From Gammaproteobacteria bacterium UBA4421 (GTDB lineage Bacteria > Pseudomonadota > Gammaproteobacteria > Pseudomonadales > Azotimanducaceae), in contig DGQF01000034.1 in NCBI GenBank assembly GCA_002389675.1, forward strand, positions 128,234-192,233: DNA of 64,000 bases. The letters run 5' to 3'. The notes beneath the pieces were generated by a model that ran no database searches, was not told where the DNA came from, and saw only the letters and a program-made list of their open reading frames with translations. Positions 8,511 to 16,765 of the stretch are shown here, piece after piece. The first letter of the stretch is position 1; the number at the start of each line of letters is the position of its first letter. The translations under genes and the position numbers were made by a program.

Positions 8511-11042
8511 CTAGCCCGAGAGATCCACTGTGTTGATCAGATCGTTTCTTACCAAGGTTGCAGACGGCCGTTTGCGTTCGTATTTTGTGGCAGGGGTATT
8601 AATAATTTCTTCCAGCTCACCGGCCTGAATTCCCGCTTGTTCGCGTTCTTGGCTGATATTGCCGTAGGCAGTTGAGCGCTGTTTAGGCTGTCGGTTCAAG
8701 CTGCGGACAATATGCCGCATTTGTTTAGATGAGGTTTCTTGACCATGTAGGGTGCCTGCCGCACGGCTGATCGACTCGTTCATCAGTGTGCCGCCTAAAT
8801 CATTACACCCTGCGTTAAGGCAACCTTTGACCCCTTCATGGCCCATTTTGACCCAACTGGCCTGTATGTTGTTGATGTGGCCATGAAAGACCAAGCGCGC
8901 AACCGAGTGCATGAGGATGGCCTCGCGAAAAGTAGGCCCTTTGCGTGCCTGACCTTTGAGGTACATCGGAGCTTCCATATGTACAAAGGGTAAGGGCACA
9001 AACTCTGTGAAGCCGCCTGTTCGCTTTTGCAGTTCAAGAATCCTTAGTAGGTGGCGCGCCCAGTGATGAGGCTTCTCTACATGGCCATACATAATTGTGG
9101 CGGTTGTTTTGAAACCGATTGAATGTGCCGTCTCCATCACCTCAAGCCATTGATTGGTGTTGATTTTGTCGGCGCAGATCACGGCACGAACTTCGTCGTC
9201 AAGAATTTCTGCAGCGGTGCCTGGTAGTGTGCTCAGCCCCGCATCTTTCAATAGTTCGAGGTAGGGTTTTAAGTCCATTTCCAGAGTCGCAGCCCCCTGC
9301 CAGACTTCCAGCGGCGAGAACGCATGGATATGCATCTCGGGCACCGCTTTTTTAACGGTTTTGAGAATGTCGATATAGGTTTCGCCGGTATATTCAGGGT
9401 GAATACCCCCTTGCATGCAGACTTCAGTGGCTCCTCTGCCCCAAGCCTCCTGAGTACGCCGGGTGATTTCTTCAGGCGCCAAGTCATAAGGGCGGCCGCG
9501 TAAATTTTCAGACAGTTTGCCTTTGGAGAAGGCGCAAAACTGGCATTTGAAGTAGCAAATATTGGTGTAGTTGATATTGCGATTTACGACAAATGTGACG
9601 GTGTCGCCTGATACGGTGTGTCGCAATTGATCGGCCGCCTGTGTCACCGCGGTGAAGTCGTCCCCTCTGGCTTGGAAGAGCCTTACAATGTCTGCCTCAC
9701 TGAGTGCTTGGCGGCGTTCGGCGCGATCGAGGATCTCTTGCAGGTCGCCGGATACGTTGCGCGGAGCGTCCATAATGGCGGTCATGATTGCTGCGGGCGG
9801 GGCCGTTTGATCATCCCCGGGGCACCAGCTGTCCGTTCGTGGGAACCCTTCGGCATCGATACATTCAACCAAGGGTTCGCGTAGCGACGGTGCCGTCCAA
9901 GTTTCAAGTTGCTGGGCGTAAGCTGGGTAGAGGGTCAAGCGCTCGGTCAGAAACTTGCCGGCGGCAGCCGTTTCGCGAGCCAGGTCCTCCAAGTGGGGCC
10001 AAGGTGCCTCCGGATTGACAAAATCAGGGGTGACGGGTGATACACCACCCCAATCATTGATGCCGGCGTGGACAATCTGCGATAGAACGCCAGGGCTCAG
10101 ATTAGGTGGTGCCTGAATGCTCATGGTTTCGCCGAACAGCAGTCTCGCGACGGCGATGGTCCACAATAATTCGTTGAGGTCTGGCTCCGGCGCGTTAACC
10201 ATTTTAGTCTCCGCTTTTGCGCGGAAATTTTGCACGATCACTTCTTGGACGTGGCCATATTCTTGGTGGATACGCCGAATCGCCAAGAGGCTCTCGATGC
10301 GCTCCAGGCGAGTTTCGCCGATACCAATCAAAATTCCGGTTGTGAAGGGGATTTTGGCAATACCTGCGTTACGCAGCGTCTCCAGGCGAACGGCGGGTTC
10401 TTTGTCCGGAGAGCCATAGTGGGGCATCCCTTTTTGGCACAATCTGGTGGAGGTTGATTCCAGCATTATCCCCATGGAAGGAGACACTGCGCGTAGCTCG
10501 ATTAACTCTGCGGGACTGAGGTTGCCCGGATTGAGGTGAGGCAACAAGCCAGTTTCTTCAAGAACGGCCTCAGCGGCAGCCTTCAAATAGGCTGTGGTGC
10601 TGGCATAACCCATCTCTGCTAAAGCTTCGCGTGCGGCCTTATAGCGTAATTCAGGCTTTTCGCCGAGTGTGAATAGCGCTTCTTTGCAACCCATTTCTTG
10701 GCCGTGCTTGGCAGTTGCGACCACTTCCTCTATGGTCATGTAAGGCGCTTTCAGCTGGCGCGGCACCTGTGCAAAGGTACAGTAATGGCAAACATCTCGG
10801 CACAAATGAGTCAGTGGAATAAACACTTTGCGGGAGTAGGTGACAACATTGTTAAAGCCTCGGTCGCGCACAACTTGAGCAACGTCTGCCAACGCACGTG
10901 TATCAGAATAACGGGCGAGTTTTAAGGCATCCTCGTCAGATGGCAGGTGACCGCTAAGCGCTGCATCTAGCAGGGGCTGAGCGAACGCGTTTTGGTCGCC
11001 AGGTGCGCTAGCTAAATCGTCGGGTGCATGCTGATTATTCAT
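8511..11042 (-). CDS. fbiC: FO synthase, fused CofG-CofH radical SAM enzyme
   Basis: This 843-residue bifunctional enzyme makes FO, the deazaflavin chromophore of F420, from tyrosine and 5-amino-6-ribitylamino-uracil. Two radical SAM clusters are visible: CRDVCHYC at Cys81, Cys85 and Cys88 in the N-terminal CofG half, and CYFKCQFC at Cys496, Cys500 and Cys503 in the CofH half. The CofG-then-CofH fusion order is that of actinobacterial FbiC; archaea and cyanobacteria generally encode two proteins. The linker around residues 395-450 is family-like. The gene begins 3 bp after the cofC stop, in an operon dedicated to F420. The last 60 residues are low in similarity to what I know of the family but contain no frameshift. 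Confidence 0.96.
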   Translation of the reverse strand: MNNQHAPDDLASAPGDQNAFAQPLLDAALSGHLPSDEDALKLARYSDTRALADVAQVVRDRGFNNVVTYSRKVFIPLTHLCRDVCHYCTFAQVPRQLKAPYMTIEEVVATAKHGQEMGCKEALFTLGEKPELRYKAAREALAEMGYASTTAYLKAAAEAVLEETGLLPHLNPGNLSPAELIELRAVSPSMGIMLESTSTRLCQKGMPHYGSPDKEPAVRLETLRNAGIAKIPFTTGILIGIGETRLERIESLLAIRRIHQEYGHVQEVIVQNFRAKAETKMVNAPEPDLNELLWTIAVARLLFGETMSIQAPPNLSPGVLSQIVHAGINDWGGVSPVTPDFVNPEAPWPHLEDLARETAAAGKFLTERLTLYPAYAQQLETWTAPSLREPLVECIDAEGFPRTDSWCPGDDQTAPPAAIMTAIMDAPRNVSGDLQEILDRAERRQALSEADIVRLFQARGDDFTAVTQAADQLRHTVSGDTVTFVVNRNINYTNICYFKCQFCAFSKGKLSENLRGRPYDLAPEEITRRTQEAWGRGATEVCMQGGIHPEYTGETYIDILKTVKKAVPEMHIHAFSPLEVWQGAATLEMDLKPYLELLKDAGLSTLPGTAAEILDDEVRAVICADKINTNQWLEVMETAHSIGFKTTATIMYGHVEKPHHWARHLLRILELQKRTGGFTEFVPLPFVHMEAPMYLKGQARKGPTFREAILMHSVARLVFHGHINNIQASWVKMGHEGVKGCLNAGCNDLGGTLMNESISRAAGTLHGQETSSKQMRHIVRSLNRQPKQRSTAYGNISQEREQAGIQAGELEEIINTPATKYERKRPSATLVRNDLINTVDLSG

Positions 11043-11045
11043 GAG

Positions 11046-11711
11046 TTATCCAGATTGGGATTCTGTCAGTGGCTCGAGGCGGGCAATGATGCCGGCTTTG
11101 TCGAGATAGATTGCGGTCTGGCTTTGCGGATGTTGTTGACTGACAGCCAGCAAATCACAAGGCAGGTCCACATCCAAAGAGAATGCTGTTTTGGGTATGA
11201 TTTTAGGTGTGATTCCGGCCGCGATGGCGGCATCCACGTGGGGCTGAAAACTTTGGCCGTCGAAAATAAACGGTATGGCAAGTGGCGGCGTGCAAATTAG
11301 TCCATTGGTACCCACGCGGTCTGCATCCGGCAGAATGGTGACGCGCTCGTGCTGGGACAGCAGGCAGTCGATTTCAGAGGCTTTGATGCCGGGTACGTCT
11401 GCCGGGACAACCATGATCCCGCGCGCGTTGTGATGAGTCACAAGATATTCGGCGGCCTGCGCTAGCGCTTGTGCGAGGTTGGCCTCAGGGCTCTCTGCAT
11501 AACGCGCCGTGGTGAAGGTCTGGGCGAGCGCTTTGGCTTCAGGGGTGCGCGAAACGATCAGTACACCCGAAAGTTGTGTGCTCTTTGCGAGGCAGGTTAA
11601 CACGTCTCGTGCCATAGCCAGCATCAGTGAGCGGCGTTCATCTTCACTCAAGACATTGGCTAAACGCTGTTTGGCTCGGTCAAATGTCTTTATGGGAACA
11701 ATGGCCCACAT
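11046..11711 (-). CDS. cofC: 2-phospho-L-lactate (or phosphoenolpyruvate/3-phosphoglycerate) guanylyltransferase
   Basis: A 221-residue nucleotidyltransferase of the CofC/FbiD family, which activates a three-carbon phospho-acid with GTP to start the F420 side chain. The N-terminus has the MWAIVPIKTFDRAKQRLA motif with the conserved Lys/Arg residues of the nucleotide site, followed by a VVPADVPGI metal-binding loop and a C-terminal SLDVDLPCDLLAV segment typical of the family. Known family members differ in substrate: 2-phospholactate in methanogens, phosphoenolpyruvate in mycobacteria, 3-phosphoglycerate in at least one Burkholderia-related symbiont. The sequence alone does not settle which applies here. 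A GGGAG ribosome-binding site lies about 7 bp before the ATG. fbiC follows 3 bp downstream. Confidence 0.9.
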   Translation of the reverse strand: MWAIVPIKTFDRAKQRLANVLSEDERRSLMLAMARDVLTCLAKSTQLSGVLIVSRTPEAKALAQTFTTARYAESPEANLAQALAQAAEYLVTHHNARGIMVVPADVPGIKASEIDCLLSQHERVTILPDADRVGTNGLICTPPLAIPFIFDGQSFQPHVDAAIAAGITPKIIPKTAFSLDVDLPCDLLAVSQQHPQSQTAIYLDKAGIIARLEPLTESQSG

Positions 11712-12049
11712 TGGCTTCTCCCAACTGCAATTAATACGTCGCCTATGGCCCCTATTCGCGCGCCTTTATCCGTTTCACGCGACTGAGTTGCCTTAAGCGT
11801 TTGAGCGACTGAATATGCCGATCATGCCCTTCTGACGGCCAGCTTGTTCTGCTGGCTGCCTAATACAAACGATCTCGTGAGCATCTGATATCACTGACCT
11901 TGTGGTCTTAACCCGAGGTTCTGCGTGAAATAATCGATGCGACTGCGCCGTTTGAGCCGCACAAGTTAGCACGATGAAATGGGGAGGGATAGTCGGTTTT
12001 TTGCCCCATTGTTCGAGTGTTGAGTGTCTGCGGGCTGATTGAGTCTGAT
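11712..12049. other. 338-bp non-coding gap inside the F420 cluster
   Basis: The gap separates the cofD stop from the cofC start, both on the minus strand, and is the only large break in the F420 gene run. A short minus-strand frame here overlaps the 3' end of cofD out of frame and has no family resemblance. Upstream of cofC the minus strand shows a good ribosome-binding site but only weak -10-like TATTAA with no clear -35. I see no strong hairpin or riboswitch-like fold by eye. It probably carries a promoter for cofC-fbiC. Confidence 0.4.
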
Positions 12050-12973
12050 TTATGCGAGCTCAGCAAGGAATTTAAGGCACCCTTGGGCGAGCTGGATACG
12101 TTTTTTGACCGAGTCCATAATCGTGTCCGTGACGTAGCTTTTTGGGGTGATTGCGGATTGTTGGTCGGCATCCCTTTGGTCCAGAACAAAGCCGCTCAGC
12201 AAGTCGCCATAATGCGCAGCTACGGCCGAAGCGGTGGCGGGTATTTTGAGTTCAGCCATCATCTTTGCAGCGGGGCCTTTGATCGCAAGTCCTGCGACGA
12301 TGGGGGATACGGCGATGACCGGTATTCGTGTCAGCGCCTCGCGCATGCCGGGCAGCGTCAGCACCGGGTCAACTGACACAAATGGGTTGCTCGGGCAGAT
12401 GATAACGCCGTCGCAGATCGGTAAAAACGATTGAATCAGGGGGTTGATTGTTGCTTTTGAAATGCCGTCAAAGTCGAAACCGGTAACGCGGGGTTCGCAG
12501 CGCTCGCGCACAAAATAGTGCTGGAATGCCAGTGTGCCTCGATCCGAGTGAACGAGCGTGCGCACAGGCTCGTCGCTCATTGGGGCAATTACATGTTTGA
12601 TGCCCATCGCTTTGGTGATGATCGCGGTAGCCTCGGTCAGCGATGCGCCTTGCTTGAGTAAGCCGGTTCGGCGCATGTGCAATGCGAGGTCTTTATCCCC
12701 CAAACGGAACCAACTCTGGCCACCCAGACTCGACATTGTCTCAATAAATTGCCAGCTTTCATCGGCCCGCCCCCAGCCCAGTTCGGTATTGTTTTGTTCT
12801 GCAAGAGCGTAGGTAAGACTGTCGATATCTGGCGCGATGTGGAGGTCTAAATGGTTGAAATCGTCACCTGTATTGACGGCGAATAGGAGGTCTTGCGCGG
12901 GCAGGCATTTGCTCAGCCCTAGAGCCAGTTTGGCGCCGCCCACGCCGCCGGTGATGGCGAGAATTTTAGGCAC
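12050..12973 (-). CDS. cofD: 2-phospho-L-lactate transferase (LPPG:FO transferase)
   Basis: A 307-residue CofD/FbiA family transferase that moves the phospho-acid moiety from the GDP-activated CofC product to FO, giving F420-0 or its analogue. The N-terminal ITGGVGGAKLALGL motif, VNTGDDF, the HIAPDIDSLTYAL segment with the conserved metal-binding Asp, and the NPFVSV.P.L..PG region are diagnostic. The start is GTG and shares one base with the TAG stop of cofE, so translation is coupled. The gene is followed by the 338-bp gap before cofC. Assignment is firm; the exact side-chain acid depends on CofC. Confidence 0.95.
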   Translation of the reverse strand: MPKILAITGGVGGAKLALGLSKCLPAQDLLFAVNTGDDFNHLDLHIAPDIDSLTYALAEQNNTELGWGRADESWQFIETMSSLGGQSWFRLGDKDLALHMRRTGLLKQGASLTEATAIITKAMGIKHVIAPMSDEPVRTLVHSDRGTLAFQHYFVRERCEPRVTGFDFDGISKATINPLIQSFLPICDGVIICPSNPFVSVDPVLTLPGMREALTRIPVIAVSPIVAGLAIKGPAAKMMAELKIPATASAVAAHYGDLLSGFVLDQRDADQQSAITPKSYVTDTIMDSVKKRIQLAQGCLKFLAELA

Positions 12974-13761
12974 TAGCGGAACAGGTCCTCTTGGACGGGA
13001 CGATTAATCATCGCGGCATTGTGGTGTTGTGTTTTTTCAACAGATTCCGGCGCCAGACCGCGCACAAGGGCCAACGGTATTTTCTCCGTTGTCTCGCCCA
13101 TCACCAGGGTAGCCGCGGCTGCGATGGAGTCGGCTCGATTAATCAATGTCACGCGCAACTCCCGCCCATAAAGGTCCTGCCCGCCGCGGTGATCGTCCAG
13201 AACGGTGAATCCTGCGCAACCAATTGCGCAGCCGGTGGTGCCCATCCGCCAAGGACGATTCTGACTATCGGTGATCAGCACACCCAAACGTTTTTTACTG
13301 CGTTTACTCAGTTCGCTACACAGGTGCGCCGCCGACTTGTCTGGCTCAGCTGGCAAAAGCAGTGCTTGCTCTCCGCCGCTATGATCAACGTTGGATTGGT
13401 CGATGCCCGCGTGGGCGCCGACCAAGCCGAGGCGATGTCGCACGATCAACACGCCGGGCCGTTGACGCATCACCTCTGAAGATTCTTGGAGTATCAGCTC
13501 TACCAAGCGCGGATCCTTATCGGTTTCGTCAGCCAAAGTTTTTGCGCGCTCAGAGGGCGTGACGCCGGCCAAAGCGACTAATTGTCCTTCAGCCTTGGAT
13601 ACAATTTTTTGTGCCAGACAAACAATATCACCGTCCTGCAGGGACAGCTGGTTTGCATCAAGAGCCTGGAGAATGAGATCGCTGAGGTTGTCCCCGGGTC
13701 GAACCATCGGCACCCCGCTCACAGGAACAACGCTAAAGCCGTTATTTGCAGTTGGGTTCAT
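12973..13761 (-). CDS. cofE: Coenzyme F420-0:L-glutamate ligase (stand-alone CofE type)
   Basis: A 262-residue GTP-dependent ligase that adds the glutamate tail to F420-0. It contains the family motifs VPMVRPGD near the N-terminus, GDIVCLAQKIVSKAEG, RHRLGLVGAHAGIDQSN with the substrate-site residues, LITDSQNRPWRMGTTGCAIG, and a late GETTEKIP segment. It corresponds to methanogen CofE and to the N-terminal domain of mycobacterial FbiB only. The FMN-binding nitroreductase-like C-terminal domain of FbiB, which reduces dehydro-F420 in mycobacteria, is absent. The gene lies 8 bp after npdG and overlaps cofD by one base. Confidence 0.95.
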   Translation of the reverse strand: MNPTANNGFSVVPVSGVPMVRPGDNLSDLILQALDANQLSLQDGDIVCLAQKIVSKAEGQLVALAGVTPSERAKTLADETDKDPRLVELILQESSEVMRQRPGVLIVRHRLGLVGAHAGIDQSNVDHSGGEQALLLPAEPDKSAAHLCSELSKRSKKRLGVLITDSQNRPWRMGTTGCAIGCAGFTVLDDHRGGQDLYGRELRVTLINRADSIAAAATLVMGETTEKIPLALVRGLAPESVEKTQHHNAAMINRPVQEDLFR

Positions 13762-13769
13762 CGCCTGAC

Positions 13770-14432
13770 TCAGTGTTCCTGGCCGATAATTTTTATGCCC
13801 GAATGCGAGAGCAATCCACTCCGATTAATCTGAATAAGGATAGAGGTTAAGGCCTCTGCAGCGGCTGAATTTGCGATGGGTCCGGCGTGCCATGCAGTCA
13901 TTCCTGCCTCTTTCGAGAGGTCGATGACTTTCTGACGGGCTATTTTTTTGTTGCCGGCGACTAGCACGTCGCATTCAATGGCGACATCCTGTTGGAGTAG
14001 ATGTGCTGCAATATTCTGATAGGCCGTAACCACCATGACGTCTTCGCCTAATAAGTCCTGAGCGCGCTTGCCCGCGCTGCCTTCAGGTGGCAGTTGAACG
14101 GTACCGACTTTAGGTGGCACCAAGGGCACGGTCACATCAATTAAAATTTTACCCGTCAGATTGGCTTTCACGTAATCTAGCGTGGACAACTGGTGGTCGG
14201 CGGGTACGGTTAAGACAACAATATCCCCGGCTGCTGCGGCTTCCAGATTTTCCATTGCCTGAGCGGGAGTATCCGGACTGATCTGTTGTAAAGCCGCCAC
14301 TGCTGTCTGTGCTTTTTCTATGGTGCGTGAGCCGATGACAATTTTATAGCCGGCTTTTGACCAACGAATGGCTAGGCCGGTGCCCAAGTCGCCGGTACCA
14401 CCTAAGATGGCGATGGTTTCTTTGTCTGACAT
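13770..14432 (-). CDS. npdG: NADPH-dependent F420 reductase (F420:NADP oxidoreductase)
   Basis: A 220-residue enzyme that moves hydride between NADP(H) and F420, so it keeps the F420 pool reduced for the F420H2-dependent enzymes. The N-terminus has the TIAILGGTGDLGTGLAIRW dinucleotide fold, followed by IGSRTIEKA, where the Ser-Arg pair binds the NADP 2'-phosphate, and later DVTVPL and the F420-site region around AYQNIAAHLL. Length matches the archaeal Fno/NpdG family. It is the first gene of the minus-strand F420 run and has a GGA-type ribosome-binding site. Its presence argues for a working F420 cycle and not only for FO production. Confidence 0.92.
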   Translation of the reverse strand: MSDKETIAILGGTGDLGTGLAIRWSKAGYKIVIGSRTIEKAQTAVAALQQISPDTPAQAMENLEAAAAGDIVVLTVPADHQLSTLDYVKANLTGKILIDVTVPLVPPKVGTVQLPPEGSAGKRAQDLLGEDVMVVTAYQNIAAHLLQQDVAIECDVLVAGNKKIARQKVIDLSKEAGMTAWHAGPIANSAAAEALTSILIQINRSGLLSHSGIKIIGQEH

Positions 14433-14545
14433 GTTAAAGTCCGTATAGATAAATTAGGCGCGAGAGTATGCCGTGATTGTGGCTTGAATTAAACGCTCTG
14501 GTGCGTAAGCCTGTGGATCTTAATATTTTTTTTGGGGGGTAAGTG
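14433..14545. promoter_or_regulatory. Divergent promoter region of the F420 operon and LLM oxidoreductase gene
   Basis: This 113-bp AT-rich gap lies between the npdG start (minus) and the LLM gene (plus), so it should hold both promoters. A T-run followed by TTGGGGGGTAAGT supplies the plus-strand ribosome-binding site. Possible -10 elements such as TTAATATT exist, but no pair is convincing. Confidence 0.4.
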
Positions 14546-15448
14546 ATGAGACTTGGCGTGATGATTGGTGCTGATGGTGTGAATAACACATTAGATGACG
14601 TGATTGATGTAGCCAAAAAAGCTGAAAAAGTGGGACTTGATAATGTTTGGTTAGCCAATATCTTCAGCTTCGATGCCATAACAGCCTTGGCCCTGATTGG
14701 ACGGGAGACTCATCGCATAGGTTTAGGCACCGCGGTGACGCCGACTTATCCGCGCCACCCCACGGCAATCGCTCAGCAAGCGCTGACGGCCGCTGCCGCG
14801 TCGAATAATCGGTTCACTTTGGGTATTGGACTGAGTCATAAGGTGGTCATTGAAGATATGTTGGGCATGTCCTACGACAAACCTGCCCGGCACATGCGCG
14901 AGTATCTAAGTGTCTTGATGCCGTTAGCGCGTGGCGAAACAGCGCACTTTGAGGGAGATCATTACCGCGTTCGGGGTATGGCGCTTAATATTCCCGGCGC
15001 CCAGCGGCTGCCGGTGGTCATCGCCGGGCTTGGTCCGGTTATGCTCAAGCTTGCAGCTGAGTTAGCCGATGGTACAAATACGTGGATGGTGGGTCCAAAG
15101 ACGATGGAAAATCATATACTGCCCGTGTTGCATGCGGCGGGTGCTGCAGCGCCGAGGGTTGTTGCGGGGTTGCCGATAGTGCTCACCACAGCGGTTGATG
15201 CGGCAAAAGAAAAAATCGCCAAAGACCTGACCATCTATGGGCAATTGCCCAGTTATCGGGCGATGTTAGACCGCGAGGGTGCAGCCGGACCCGCTGACAT
15301 TGCATTGGTTGGCGATGAAAACCAATTGCGTGGCCAGATCAAGCGCTTTGAAGATATGGGTGTCACAGATTTTAACGCAGCGATCATGGCTACTGACGAT
15401 GGGGCGTATTCGCGCACGCTGGATTTCTTGGCCAGCGTGAACAGTTAA
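14546..15448 (+). CDS. LLM-class F420-dependent oxidoreductase
   Basis: A 300-residue TIM-barrel protein of the luciferase-like monooxygenase superfamily, the class that holds most F420H2-dependent reductases and dehydrogenases. Features include MIGADGVNNTLDDVIDVAKKAEKVGLDNVW at the N-terminus, the RIGLGTAVTPTYPRHP segment at the barrel core (cis-peptide region), and GLGPVMLKLAAELADGTNTWMVGP, where the cofactor phosphate binds. It resembles the MSMEG_4879-like group of predicted F420-dependent enzymes. A GTG immediately precedes the ATG chosen here. Divergent placement next to the F420 operon supports F420 rather than FMN as cofactor. Substrate unknown. Confidence 0.85.
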   Translation: MRLGVMIGADGVNNTLDDVIDVAKKAEKVGLDNVWLANIFSFDAITALALIGRETHRIGLGTAVTPTYPRHPTAIAQQALTAAAASNNRFTLGIGLSHKVVIEDMLGMSYDKPARHMREYLSVLMPLARGETAHFEGDHYRVRGMALNIPGAQRLPVVIAGLGPVMLKLAAELADGTNTWMVGPKTMENHILPVLHAAGAAAPRVVAGLPIVLTTAVDAAKEKIAKDLTIYGQLPSYRAMLDREGAAGPADIALVGDENQLRGQIKRFEDMGVTDFNAAIMATDDGAYSRTLDFLASVNS

Positions 15449-15480
15449 TTCGCTTGAAGATGAATTACGGAGGATAGCAG

Positions 15481-16680
15481 GTGGACGCAAACTTGGCTGG
15501 TATGCCACAGGGTAAAGAACTGACCTTGGCTCGCGAGTGCCGTGGCGACATTGAGCGGGCAGGGGCGGTGGCAGAACAGGAATTCCGCGTGCCCTCGTCG
15601 TTGATCCAGAAGCTGAATTCACACGGTTTATTTGCGATGACCGTGCCTGAAAAATTTGGCGGTGGGCAGAAGCCGGCGTTAGAAAGTTTACGGGTCATTG
15701 AAGAAATTTCATATGCCGATAGCGCGGTGGGCTGGTGCGGTATGATTTATTCAACCACCGCGGTTTTGGGGTCTTTTTTATCCGAGCGCTGGGGGCAGAC
15801 TGTTTACGGAGCGCAGAGGCTCGGTGATACATACTTATCACCGATCACAGCAGGAGCGGCAGCCCCCTCGGGAAGAGGTGAGCGCGTTGACGGTGGCGTG
15901 CGCGTTTCGGGTCGTTGGGCGTGGGGTTCCGGTTCCCATCATTGTGATTGGATTTGCGGTGGGACACTGGTTTCACAGGGTGATGATATTTTGCGTTTTG
16001 AGAACGGTGAGCCGCAGGTTCATGTTATGTTTTTTCATAAAGACCAAGTCAAGTTGCATGATAATTGGAACCCCTCCGGGCTGCGTGGCACGGGCAGCGT
16101 TGATTTTGAGGTTACCGAACAATTTGTTCCAGAAGGGCGTTGGACCGTCTTGGGGTCGTCTCGGCGTCAGATAGACAGTCCTCTTTATCGATTTCCCTTC
16201 TTTGGTTTCTTTGCGGCTGCCGTGGCCAGTGTGCCGCTGGGTATTGCGCGACGCGCGGTAGATGATTTTTATGATCTTGCCTGCGGCACGGGGCCTGTGA
16301 ATAAGACATCATCGATCCGAGAATCGTCGATTACTCAATTAGAGTTTGGCCAAGCTGAAGCGATGGTTGAAGCGGCCAGGCGTTATCTGCAGGATGTTGT
16401 TGCACAAGTTTGGGACAAAGTGGTGGCAGGGGAATCGATTTCAGTTGCGGATAGGCGTCATTTGCGATTGGCGGCTTCGCAGGCAACAGTGATGAGTGCG
16501 GCTGCCGTAGATAAATTGTATAACGCCGCTGGGGGTGCTGCATTGCAGGGGCATTGTCCGCTGCAAAAACATTTCCGAGATATTCATACGGCCACCCAGC
16601 ATCGAATGGTAAGTCCCGAGGTGTTGCGTATGGCCGGCGCAGCGCGCCTGAGTGAAAAGGCTGTCAGTTACCAACTTTGA
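15481..16680 (+). CDS. Acyl-CoA dehydrogenase-fold flavoprotein (flavin-dependent monooxygenase/HpaB-like group)
   Basis: A 399-residue protein with the acyl-CoA dehydrogenase fold but the C-terminal pattern of the type 2 group (PLQKHFRDIHTATQH), which includes flavin-dependent hydroxylases such as HsaA as well as dehydrogenases. The N-terminal helical domain contains VPEKFGGGQ and the DSAVGWC segment, and the middle beta-domain has VSGRWAWGSGSHHCDW. It starts with GTG, 8 bp after an ACGGAGGA ribosome-binding site, and lies 32 bp after the LLM oxidoreductase, so the two are probably co-transcribed. A two-gene module of LLM enzyme plus monooxygenase-like protein beside the F420 operon suggests a shared, unidentified organic substrate. 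Confidence 0.8.
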   Translation: MDANLAGMPQGKELTLARECRGDIERAGAVAEQEFRVPSSLIQKLNSHGLFAMTVPEKFGGGQKPALESLRVIEEISYADSAVGWCGMIYSTTAVLGSFLSERWGQTVYGAQRLGDTYLSPITAGAAAPSGRGERVDGGVRVSGRWAWGSGSHHCDWICGGTLVSQGDDILRFENGEPQVHVMFFHKDQVKLHDNWNPSGLRGTGSVDFEVTEQFVPEGRWTVLGSSRRQIDSPLYRFPFFGFFAAAVASVPLGIARRAVDDFYDLACGTGPVNKTSSIRESSITQLEFGQAEAMVEAARRYLQDVVAQVWDKVVAGESISVADRRHLRLAASQATVMSAAAVDKLYNAAGGAALQGHCPLQKHFRDIHTATQHRMVSPEVLRMAGAARLSEKAVSYQL

Positions 16681-16765
16681 TCTGCCCAAAGCATGTATTG
16701 AGCAGCCAAAATGCGGGCCCGCCGGGCGCTTGCCGTGCATTGCTAGAGCGGATAAAGTTAGCGCC

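Noticed and set aside
11908..12189. Minus-strand ORF of 93 codons near the 3' end of cofD
   Set aside because: It overlaps cofD out of frame, is Ser/Thr/Lys-biased low-complexity sequence and resembles no family.
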